DNA of 64,000 nucleotides from Helichrysum umbraculigerum (lineage: Eukaryota > Streptophyta > Magnoliopsida > Asterales > Asteraceae). Positions 20,982 through 30,308 of the stretch are shown here, piece by piece. A program made the position numbers and the translations under genes. Location: contig CATIUR010000001.1 of NCBI GenBank assembly GCA_949592205.1, positions 240,206,750 to 240,270,749 on the forward strand. The letters are read 5' to 3'. The notes under the pieces were generated by a model. The model saw only the letters and a program-made list of their open reading frames with translations, did no database searches and was not told the origin of the DNA. The stretch's first letter is position 1. Each line of letters starts with the position of its first letter.

Positions 20982-21027
<46 letters not shown>

Positions 21028-21306
21028 CCGAAAGCAAACTCCACAAGCAGTGACACTTCAGAAACACCTGCATAAGTTAGACTCCAAAACCTAGCAATAT
21101 AACGTGCAGTGGTAATTCCAAACAAAAATACAAGTATACAGTGTTAACTATACACCAACAGTGGTGAAGTGATTATTACCACTGTTTATAATAAAAGTAA
21201 GAAACAGTGATAACGATACACATTACACACAATCAGTGTTTAATTAACAAATCAGTATTAACCCAAATTGAAATCACAGTAGATATTATTCACAGAAAGC
21301 AGTAAC
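20726..21306 (-). promoter_or_regulatory. Copia C spacer upstream of ORF3: CAGT-motif array and poly(A) tract
   Basis: The spacer between pol and ORF3 carries over a dozen CAGT(G/T)NTAAC-like motifs on the plus strand (cagtgttaat, cagtgataac, cagtggtaat, cagtgctaac and similar). An uninterrupted run of 41 T's (20984-21024) reads as poly(A) in the element's sense. A TATA-like TTTATATTA and a CTTAGGGTTT telobox-like motif lie closer to the ORF3 ATG. This is a plausible promoter and leader for ORF3. Confidence 0.6.
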
Positions 21307-21318
21307 AAGAGAAATAAC

Positions 21319-24300
21319 TTATGACAAATTGATCATTCCAATACTAGTAACCAAAAATGTGAATCTGCCTACATCAAAAGCTTTTGTAAACAGATCAGCA
21401 AACTGATTATCAGTATGAACTTTCAAAATTTGAATAAGTCTTTTCTCATTACAATCTCTAATGAAATGATATCTGATTTCAATATGCTTTGTTTTAGAAT
21501 GTTTAACTGGGTTATTAATAATACTGATTGCAGAGCTATTATCAATAAAAATAGGAGTATTAAGAAAGGTAAAACCATAATCTAGCATCTGATTCTGAAT
21601 CCATAGCACTTGAGCACAGCAACTTGCAGCTGCTACATATTCTGCCTCTGCTGTAGATGTAGATACAGTGGTTTGTTTCTTGCATTGCCATGAAACCAAT
21701 CTTTCTCCCAAAAATTGACAACCTCCTGATGTAGATTTCCTGTCCAAATTAGCTCCTCCATAATCACTATCTGTGTAAGCTATCAGATCAAAAGAATTAA
21801 ACTTTGGATACCAAAGGCCCAATTTTGATTGACCCTTCAAATATCTAAAAATTCTTTTGACTGCTAGAAGATGTGATAGCTTTGGATTAGCTTGAAATCT
21901 TGTACATAAACACACTGCAAACATGATGTCAGGCCTTGATGAAGTGAGATACATAAGAGACCCAATCATTGATCTGTAAAGATGTTCATCCACACTCTCC
22001 CCCTCAAGATCTGCATGTAATTTCTTGTTTGTCTCAACTGGTGTGCTTGCAACTTTAGCATCTTTGTACCCAAACCGATCCAGTATATCATTCACATACT
22101 TACTTTGATGAATAAAGATTCCTTCTTTCTGTTGCTTTACTTGTAGCCCCAAGAAAAATGTTAATTCCCCCATGGAGCTCATCTTGAACTTTTCATGCAT
22201 CAATGATTCAAACTCCTTGCAAAGACTATCCTTTGTTGAACCAAAAATGATATCATCTACATAAACTTGAACCAGTAGTATATCATTCTTAATTCTTTTA
22301 GTAAACAAAGTTTTATCTATTGCACCCCTTTTGAATCCATTCTGCAACAGATAATCTGAAAAAGTATCATACCAGGCTCTAGGTGCTTGATGTAAGCCAT
22401 AAAGAGCTTTATCCAGTTTGAAAACTTTATCAGGAAATTTAGAATCTTCAAACCCTGGTGGTTGACATACATAGACCTCTTCCTGTATAGTGCCATACAG
22501 AAAAGCACTCTTAACATCCATCTGATACACAATGAATCCCTTGAATGAAGCATAAGCCAAAAACAATCTAATTGCCTCTATCCTTGCAACAGGTGCAAAA
22601 ACCTCATCATAATCAATCCCCTCTTCTTGTGAATACCCCTGTGCAACCAATCTAGCCTTGTTTTTGATCACTATACCTCTTTCATCCTTCTTGTTCTTGA
22701 AAATCCATTTAGTACCAATTGCCCTCTTCTCTTTAGGCAAATCAACCAATGTCCAAACTTCTTGAATCTTAAACTGAAGCAACTCCTCTTGCATAGCTTC
22801 AATCCAACTAGGATCTCTCAAAGCTTCAGTAACCTTCTTTGGTTCTGTTTGAGACAGAAAACAGGCAAACAAAGAAGTATTAACAGCTTCTGTATCAAGA
22901 TTTACTTCTTCCTCATTTGCTGAAGCTTCAAACACCTGACTTTGATTTCTTGTTTTAACAGCTGATTCAATATCTCCTATTACATTCTCAAGTGGATGAT
23001 CTTTATGAGTAATGTATTTAGATGCTGCTGTTTCTTGAATACTCTCCTCTAAGTTGGTAAAATTTCCTTCTTGACCAGACTCACTACTTGACACTTCTCT
23101 TGCAATTCTCTTTGACAAAGGAGTAGAACTCATCAAATGTAGATAATTCAAATGTTCCTGCTCTGTGTCAAGATGCTTTGTAGGTGTCTGATCAACATTC
23201 ACACCTGCCTTTGTATTCTTCTGTACTGGACTCACATCACTGTCTTCTGTACTATCTTCAATAACAGGTCTATCAGAATCATCAACATGAGAAAATGAGG
23301 TTTCATCTGATTTTCCTGTTTCCACATCCTGTGATGTCGTTGGTTGATCAGTATCAAACACTTCTGGGGGATCAGGAGACCAAATTGGAAATAATATATA
23401 TTCCAATGAATCATTCTTCTTTCCAACTGATATTCCTGATTTTGCTCTACCTTCTTCATCACTTGTTCCTGCATTTGTACCTGCACTTGTACCTGCACTA
23501 GTATCCACATTTGTATATCTAAAAGCAGTATTAAGTGCATCAATATCAAATAGTGATTCAGGACCTTTTCCCTCAGGATTAACAGTGTTTTCATTAAAAG
23601 TAATGTGCACTGTTTCTTCTATGATTCTGGTCCTTTGATTGAATACCCTATAAGATTTACTTTGAATAGAATAACCAACAAATATCCCCTCATCAGCCTT
23701 ACTCTGAAACTTACCTAAGTGATCTTTGGTATTTAAGATTGTACAAGGACACCCAAAAGATTTTAAGAAACTAACCAAAGGCTTTCTCTTAAACAACAGT
23801 TCATATGGTGTCTTGTTATGAGGCTTAACAACTAATACTCTATTCTGAACATAACAAGCTGTGCTAACTGCCTCTGCCCAAAAAGACATAGGTAGCTTTG
23901 CATCAGATAGCATGGTTCTAGCAGCCTCAATCAGTGTCCTATTCCTCCTTTCAGCTACTCCATTTTGTTGAGGAGTTCTAGGTGCACTAAATTCTCTCTT
24001 AATACCTTTAACTTCACAGAATTTATCCATCTCATGATTTTTAAATTCTGTTCCATTATCACTTCTGATGATTTTTACTCTTTTATCCAATTGATTCTCC
24101 ATCTTAGTTATAAATGATCTAAGTATTTCACCTGTCTCATCCTTTGTCCTAAGAAAGAAAACCCATGTAAATCTAGAATAATCATCAATAATCACAAGAC
24201 AGTAAGACTTTTTCCCCATACTACTTATACTGGTTGGTCCAAATAAGTCCATATGCAATAAGTGTAAGGATGTGATATTTGTGTTCACAGATTTGGACTT

Positions 24301-24885
24301 AAATGAGGATTTGTGTTGCTTTCCCTTTTGACAAGAAACACAATGATCATCACATGAATAGACCTTTTCAGGCAAACCTCTAACAAGCTTGTTTTTGACA
24401 AGTTTATTAATGGTTTTGAAATTCATGTGACACATCCTCCTATGCCACAGTTCAGATTCATTCACACTTGCTTTAGAAATAAGATAGTTTAAATCAGGTT
24501 GAGGTGTCATATTTACTAAGTCACACTTGTATACATTATCTTGTCTTGGAATTCTCATCAAAATCATGTTTTCAGGTATTTTGAATTCTTTGGACAAGAT
24601 AAGGCATTCAGTGTCAGTAAAAAGAACTGGGTTCTTTTTATCTGTGATTTGACTCACACTTAGTAAATTATACCTCAGTTGTTCCACAAAATAAACATTA
24701 TCAAAACTTAGCTTTTCACTCTGAACTGTTCCTTTCCCTGTGATCCTTCCTCCTTTTGGATTGCTTCCAAAAGCTACATATCCTCCATCAAAAGATTTAA
24801 AGTCCTGCAGCTTTTCTTTGTCTCCAGTCATGTGCCGTGAGCATCCATTATCAATATGCCATAAGCTCTTAGGCTTGCCCTGCAC
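21319..24885 (-). CDS. pol: Copia C pol (protease, integrase, RT, RNase H), uninterrupted
   Basis: The frame is open for about 1188 codons. Domains: protease with [12 protein letters not shown] (the usual DSG active-site motif reads DNG); GAG-pre-integrase finger ([18 protein letters not shown]); integrase core ([38 protein letters not shown]); a variable Ser/Glu-rich linker; RT with [11 protein letters not shown] and YVDDIIFGS; RNase H with [11 protein letters not shown] and [11 protein letters not shown]. The open frame begins at a GTG in the acceptor-like TGTGCAG rather than at a good ATG, and it is in a different frame from gag. It is the best preserved pol in the window. The protease Ser-to-Asn change may or may not matter for activity. 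Confidence 0.94.
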   Translation of the reverse strand: MQGKPKSLWHIDNGCSRHMTGDKEKLQDFKSFDGGYVAFGSNPKGGRITGKGTVQSEKLSFDNVYFVEQLRYNLLSVSQITDKKNPVLFTDTECLILSKEFKIPENMILMRIPRQDNVYKCDLVNMTPQPDLNYLISKASVNESELWHRRMCHMNFKTINKLVKNKLVRGLPEKVYSCDDHCVSCQKGKQHKSSFKSKSVNTNITSLHLLHMDLFGPTSISSMGKKSYCLVIIDDYSRFTWVFFLRTKDETGEILRSFITKMENQLDKRVKIIRSDNGTEFKNHEMDKFCEVKGIKREFSAPRTPQQNGVAERRNRTLIEAARTMLSDAKLPMSFWAEAVSTACYVQNRVLVVKPHNKTPYELLFKRKPLVSFLKSFGCPCTILNTKDHLGKFQSKADEGIFVGYSIQSKSYRVFNQRTRIIEETVHITFNENTVNPEGKGPESLFDIDALNTAFRYTNVDTSAGTSAGTNAGTSDEEGRAKSGISVGKKNDSLEYILFPIWSPDPPEVFDTDQPTTSQDVETGKSDETSFSHVDDSDRPVIEDSTEDSDVSPVQKNTKAGVNVDQTPTKHLDTEQEHLNYLHLMSSTPLSKRIAREVSSSESGQEGNFTNLEESIQETAASKYITHKDHPLENVIGDIESAVKTRNQSQVFEASANEEEVNLDTEAVNTSLFACFLSQTEPKKVTEALRDPSWIEAMQEELLQFKIQEVWTLVDLPKEKRAIGTKWIFKNKKDERGIVIKNKARLVAQGYSQEEGIDYDEVFAPVARIEAIRLFLAYASFKGFIVYQMDVKSAFLYGTIQEEVYVCQPPGFEDSKFPDKVFKLDKALYGLHQAPRAWYDTFSDYLLQNGFKRGAIDKTLFTKRIKNDILLVQVYVDDIIFGSTKDSLCKEFESLMHEKFKMSSMGELTFFLGLQVKQQKEGIFIHQSKYVNDILDRFGYKDAKVASTPVETNKKLHADLEGESVDEHLYRSMIGSLMYLTSSRPDIMFAVCLCTRFQANPKLSHLLAVKRIFRYLKGQSKLGLWYPKFNSFDLIAYTDSDYGGANLDRKSTSGGCQFLGERLVSWQCKKQTTVSTSTAEAEYVAAASCCAQVLWIQNQMLDYGFTFLNTPIFIDNSSAISIINNPVKHSKTKHIEIRYHFIRDCNEKRLIQILKVHTDNQFADLFTKAFDVGRFTFLVTSIGMINLS

Positions 24886-24907
24886 AAATAGTCAAAAAAG
24901 AGAATTA
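24880..24907 (-). other. Splice-acceptor-like sequence at copia C gag-pol junction
   Basis: On the minus strand the gag stop TAA lies in TTAAT. It is followed by a pyrimidine-rich stretch and TTTGTGCAG ending at 24880, 25 bases after the A of the stop. The pol frame starts in phase 0 with the next base, as in copia A and B. Confidence 0.5.
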
Positions 24908-27630
24908 ATTTCTCTTGGGAACCCAAACCAATTTGGCTTTGGGTTTCCCATGTGCATTCACATAATCAACTTTCTTAAAGATTATTGATTGTGAAGCACT
25001 GTTGGTATTTGGATCTGTTAATTTATCAGACTTAATAGGTGTCCAAATCCAACTAATTTTAGACTTAACAGTGTTCTTTGGCTTAACAGTTTTAACTGTT
25101 TTACCAATTGAAGATTCAGTGTTAATTTTGTTAACACTGTTTTTGAAATCAGTTACCACTGTTTTAGTCTTTGAGCTTTTGGCTAATTTTGTTATTACTG
25201 CTTCAGTAGATTTACCTGTAACAGTGTTTAACATGGTAGCCTTTGAGTTTATCTTCTGAACTCTGGCAGTATGATCAACTTTTGATTGAAAATTTTGTTT
25301 GTTAATCATATTTGCTTTTGTCCATGACTGTTTTCTAATCCTTTGAACATTCTCAGGATTATGATAGCAGTCATATTGAAGATGACCCATTTTTCCACAT
25401 ATAAAGCAAGACATTTCTTTAATCACAGTAACATTATTACCCAGTTTTTGTGAAATCATTTGATTCCAATTTCTTTGATTACCTCTGGGTTTTTTATTTT
25501 GAAAACTCTGTGAAGAAGAAGCACTTGCTTTACATTTACAATTCACACAGTTATTCACAACAGATTCAACAACAGGTTTAGTAACTAAGTTAACTGTATT
25601 ACTAACATATCCTAACCCATGTTTAGATTTGTTAGTATTCAAGCTCACCTTCTCTAAGTCCAGTTTAACCTTCTCCTTAAACATTTTCTTACCCTCTTCT
25701 AGTTTATCAGTTTTAAGATTAACAACTAGATCAGTAATTACTCTCTTCACATCCTCACATGTTGACTCAGACTTAGATGATTCAGATTTCACACTCTTCT
25801 CACTATCAGATGTCCTATCACTCTGATCATCTTCTTCAGTCCAGTCACTAACTTCACCTTCTACAAACAGATCATCATCAGATAAACTTTTAATTGGATC
25901 AGCCTTTTTAACCTCATCTACCATTTCTCTTTTAAGTGAATTGATATCAATTTCACTTTTGGGAGGAAAGTAGGTGTGATTATAAGGTGGAGGTACATTA
26001 TTGTATCCTAATCCAGTCTTAAGTTTATCATGAATCTGTGAATTAATAAGTTTATTTACACTCTTTGAAGCATGTTCTAATTTACTTACATCAAGCCTTA
26101 TACTATCTCTTTCACAAGTGACCTCAGTAAGTTTCTTAGATAACAAATCAACTTTATCTTTAAAAGAGTCTCTCTCCCACCTAGCATATTCAATGTCATA
26201 CTTAAACTGTGTTGCATTGACTTCATATGCCTTTATTTGATTTTCCAGATTTTCAATGACAGCTATGGTGTGTTTACTTTTGATTTCCCATTGTTTTAGT
26301 TCCTCACACACTTTTATATTATGATCTCTGTAGTGTTTAACAGTTTGTTTACAAACAGCAGAACATAATTTATTTTGTACCTCAGTAGGAACTTCTGACT
26401 TTTTGTCAGATTCTGCAATGGCCATGAGACATTGATTCTTCACAACATGCTCTTCTTGATCACTCCAATCCCATCCACAGCCATCCATAGACACCAAAGC
26501 ATTTGCTGAAGCCCCCTGAATTGGAATGTTTCTTGTCTGTGTTCCAGTGCTTCCAGATCTCTGACCATTACCATTCTGCTCTTGCCTAGGGTTTCTGCAT
26601 TCTCTGGCAAAGTGTCCCATCTTGTGACAGTTGAAACACTCAATCTTGCTCTTATCAAACCAATTTGCATCATTCCTCTTGTATGCAAAGTTATTTCTAC
26701 CAGTCCTCTGCATGAACCTTTTTGCTCTCTGAGTAATCAATGCAATTTGCCACTTGATGTCCATCTCCTCTAGATCATCACCATCAAATTGTTCCAGATC
26801 TTCATTAGTAAGTGAAGAATTCACATTACTTGCAAAGAAAGATTCTAATATTTGATCATTAGAACTATTTGATGATGATCCTGCTCCTCCTGAAACATGA
26901 GTAGAACCCATTTGACTTGATTCTGCTTTTGTTCCAGCCATAGACATAAAAGCAGCATTATGACTGTATCCAGTAGCTTGCTTCTTACTTTCCACCTCAG
27001 ACTCAAAGTTCCTCAGATCATTGTATATATCTTCTAGTTCCTTAACTTCAATGTCTGAACTCTGCCTCAATCCAACAGTATAGATTGTCCATTCATCACC
27101 TAATGATCTCAAGAACTTTCTGTTAAGATCTTCTTTGTCAATATTAACCTTGTGATTTTCCAATTCTCCAACTAATTTAGTAAACCTATCAAAGGTTTGA
27201 GTTAGAGTTTCAGATTTCACATGGCTAAAATTTTCAAATTGTTGTTTTAACAGAGATCTTTTATTCTTTTTGGTGTTATCATTACCACCAAACCTCTTCT
27301 CAATTGCCTCCATCAGTACCTTGGGATACAATTATCAAATCTGCTCTGATGCTCATTCGGAATGGAAAGCAACAGAGTACTAAGTGCTTTGTACTCAGTA
27401 GATCTGATTTTCCTCTCTGCTTCAGATGTTGGTGGTGCTCTTGGTTGCTTTACTCCATCTCCATCAAGCGTTACTGGTATACCATTAACAACAACTTCCC
27501 ACATCTGATAATCCGTGAGAAGCATATATTGCCTGATTCTGACCTTCCATAGGTCAAACTCATCAGGTTTAAACATTGGTATCTTTGTTGCTTGAATTCC
27601 TTCATCGCCTTCAGACGCCATTGAAATCAA
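24905..27630 (-). pseudogene. gag: Copia C gag with one frameshift
   Basis: The N-terminal piece (from ATG 27630 or 27621) holds FDLWKVRIRQYM and LLLSIPNEHQSRFDNC. The frame then breaks near 27318, and the continuation (from 27331 in the other frame) resumes with VLMEAIEKRFGGN, a block directly adjacent in the family. This indicates a small indel. The rest has the UBN2-type capsid region, a CCHC knuckle CFNCHKMGHFAREC, a coiled coil, and a second knuckle CFICGKMGHLQYDC. It ends in VPKRN before TAA. About 850 residues would be encoded without the break. A sequencing error at the break cannot be excluded. Confidence 0.9.
25075..25240 (-). promoter_or_regulatory. CAGT/TAAC motifs inside copia C gag coding region
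   Basis: Within gag, the plus strand carries a run of the same motif family as the LTR: aacagtgttc, aacagttttaactgttt, cagtgttaat, gttaacactg, cagttaccactg, gtaacagtgttt. The encoded stretch is a low-complexity Lys/Thr/Val/Asn region, so the protein tolerates the repeats. Confidence 0.6.
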
Positions 27631-27703
27631 AACTTAATATCTGAACTAAACTCAAATACTGATACTAATAATCCCAGATCTTCCTGTCTTCAAAGCTTCA
27701 CAA

Positions 27704-27715
27704 GCTCTGATACCA
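27704..27715 (-). other. Copia C primer-binding site
   Basis: The minus strand reads TGGTATCAGAGC three bases after the 5' LTR. It is complementary to initiator methionine tRNA. Confidence 0.88.
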
Positions 27716-27718
27716 CTT

Positions 27719-28407
27719 TGTTAGTCCCTGTTTAACTTAATAAACAATCTTACGTAATAAGCCTTGAATATATTATTGAGAAGTTGCGGAATCACACTCA
27801 ATAATATTAAGAAGATCAATGAATATTAATTAATTTAATGAACACACAATATACCGAAAGCTTCAATCTTATTAATGATATAAGACGAATACACTTGATG
27901 TATTAGGGTTACAGAAAACCTTGAAGCTGCGCAAAAATCATTAACCTATCTAGATCTAAAGGATCTCTATTTATAACATATAGAGTCCTATACAATCTCC
28001 TACAAATATGGAATAAACTAACTTCCATAACCGACTCATACTTATCACAAAATCATAAACAGTTTTAACTACCATTCTGATGTAAACAGTTGTAACTGTT
28101 ACACATTCAGTTGTAACTGCTTCAATTGTAATATACGTCTAAGTACAAATAAACAATCAGTGTTAACTGTTTCATATATAACTAACAGTTACTAATACAT
28201 AAGCAGTTTTAACTACTTACAGACACATAACTATCAGTTGTAATCTATCTTCAATCAGTTGTAACACTTGTCTTCTCTTCAGTTTTCTTCTATCAGTTGT
28301 AACTTCATAAAGACAGTTTTAACCTTCAAAGCCAACAGTTTTAATCACTTATACTCTGTCTTCTCATCAGAACTTCAACTCAGACCTGAAACAGTTTTGA
28401 CCCAACA
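27719..28407 (-). repeat. Copia C 5' LTR
   Basis: It is nearly identical to 16529-17217, differing near the tatacg(a/t)cta and caaagc(a/c)aac positions. It carries the same CAGT-N2-TAAC array at 28060-28401. The aaatg duplication follows at 28408. Confidence 0.95.
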
Positions 28408-28412
28408 AAATG

Positions 28413-29436
28413 GAATTTTAAGGTTTATCTTGGATGTGTCAGTAGGTTTATATGACACACTTAAAACAGTTTCTATCTAAATTGTCTTCATTACACTATG
28501 TATTGGTAGGCATGATACACACCGGTTTGTGAGTGAGTAAGAAGTAATAATACAACTTGTCTATTACTTTGTGAAAAATGTTATATGATGTATGACGTAT
28601 GTCTTAATTGATAAATGGAAGTAATGACATACACTGTCATAATAATGAAATGTAAAATTGGCATATAGTAATAATATGATTATTCGCCTAACTAATGGTG
28701 ACTATTGTTGTACTCACGTACAGACCTGAATCCATTAGTTATGCAAATAGTCTCAAACTTGTTATGTTCATACTAAGGGACCCTCTGTTGTACTATGTAC
28801 AGAACTGGAGCCACTAGTATCTTCATAGTCGGTTTGATGTATGCCTAAATTTAAATATCAAGTGTATGTTACGAGAAAGCCGAGATAAACTTGGTCTTGT
28901 AATCTCTACCTTGTGTGAATATGCAGTGTTTTGTTTTACTAAAGTTTATCGGTATATCATATAACAGGTTTCTCAAAATTAATATTCAAACTAACAATAA
29001 AAGTTAGCTCACAAATACGAATGTAATATGTTTAGGTGGATAAACAATACCAATAATCGTCTTGAAATAATTTTTATAAAAGGTGTTTTAAATGTGCCAC
29101 GTAAATTTAAAGTGGACAAATATACTGATGATCGAAATAACACTTACTATTCCTAATAATTGCATGTTATTCCGATATGATCCCTAATCAGACAAAACAA
29201 CTCCGTCACCAAAAATAGAGTGTTAGTAATTTTCTTTTGTTATACTTTTACTTTTTGTGATATTAAAGAAAATACCAAAAAGATTTTTTAGTTTACTTAT
29301 TTTATTTTATGCTTTATTTTTATTCTAAATTATTTTTCCCAAGTCATGAGTCATTTGGATATTATTTGCTAAAATAACGAGTAAACGGTTCTTGAAAAAT
29401 TCAAAATCGACTCAACTCACATCCGAACTGCTTTAT
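28413..29436 (+). other. Copia A post-pol spacer, second part
   Basis: About 1 kb of noncoding sequence continues the spacer split by copia C and aligns with 45305-46308 of copia B. No ORF or RNA gene is recognised. Confidence 0.75.
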
Positions 29437-30306
29437 GCGACGTCCCACTCAACGTCGCCTGCGACGTCCCAGCCTACGTCGCACATAGGGTTAGACAATA
29501 TATAGTCTCAACCGCGACGTAACGCGTCACACTATTCACTATTCACTTGCGACGTAGCCTGCGTCGTACCATTGGCGATTTGTGACGTACCATTTCTTCG
29601 AGCTTTTTTTGTGATTTAGAGCCGTTTTCACTCCGATTCTGTCACGTATTCTTGTTCTACTCGTTATTCCGCACATTTAGGTACCACCTTTACCTCTTTT
29701 CACCGTGTATTTATGCCGTAATTGTCATTTTTATTTTCCGGTTTAAAGGGTTTCGGTTTCGGGTAAAATTCGATGGTGAATTGGATGTTGTAACTGTTAT
29801 ATCTTATATTTTCGTAATCACCATTGTTAGCCGCACCTTATTGTGCGATTGATTTTGAAAACCCCTAAATTCGAGAGTTAGGGTTTCTGGGTTGGGACGA
29901 CTGTTCGTCAGTGCGACGTACGGTGCGACGTCATGGCCAACGTCGCTCTGAATTAGTTATTATTAATTGTCTACGTCGCCTTCCCTACGTCGCCTGTTAC
30001 CGCGACGTCCTACGCGACGTACCTTACTACGTCGCTCTTTTTATTAATGTGATTAAATTCACAATAAATTGCAAAATGTGACGTCCCTCTTGACGTCGCT
30101 CGAATTTTCTGCGACGTCAAGCGTTACGTCGCACTTCAATTTATTCTGATATTGCTGCGACGTACTTTTCTACGTCGCTCTGTGTTATGCGACGTCAGTG
30201 GCTACGTCGCTAGTTCCAGGAATTTTAAAAAAAGGTTTTACAAAAAAAATGTAACATTTTTTTTTGCTAACCTTTTTCGAGTTGCAATCTGTTTTTGTTT
30301 TTGCAG
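29437..30306 (+). promoter_or_regulatory. Copia A ORF3 promoter/leader: eight 22-bp palindromes, TATA-like box, splice acceptor
   Basis: Palindromes GCGACGT-N8-ACGTCGC are at 29437, 29461, 29925, 30014, 30078 (left arm GTGACGT), 30111, 30157 and 30189, each 22 bp. TATATAG at 29499-29505 follows the first two, as the LTR TATA box follows its palindromes. A telobox-like pair (AACCCCTAAATT, TTAGGGTTT) is near 29870. The leader ends in CTAAC (30267-30271), a pyrimidine-rich tract and GCAG at 30306, two bases before the ORF3 ATG. I infer an internal promoter with a leader intron. The donor is unassigned; splicing from the gag leader is an alternative. Confidence 0.6.
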
Positions 30307-30308
30307 AT

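Larger units (their letters stand above)
16529..28407 (-). mobile_element. Copia C: Sirevirus-like element with gag, pol and ORF3, inserted in copia A
   Basis: LTRs of 689 bp (16529-17217, 27719-28407) differ at about two positions by eye. The flanking duplication is aaatg (16524-16528, 28408-28412), and the target reads through uninterrupted in copia B near 45300. On the minus strand the order is LTR, primer-binding site, gag, pol, motif-rich spacer with a poly(A) run, ORF3, polypurine tract, LTR. Total length is 11,879 bp. The LTR sequence and motif array are unrelated to those of A and B. It is the innermost layer and among the youngest. Confidence 0.96.

Noticed and set aside
29437..30210. 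CRISPR-like repeat-spacer array
   Set aside because: The units are palindromes with 8-base internal spacers in plant retrotransposon leaders, not direct repeats with uniform unique spacers, and there are no cas genes.
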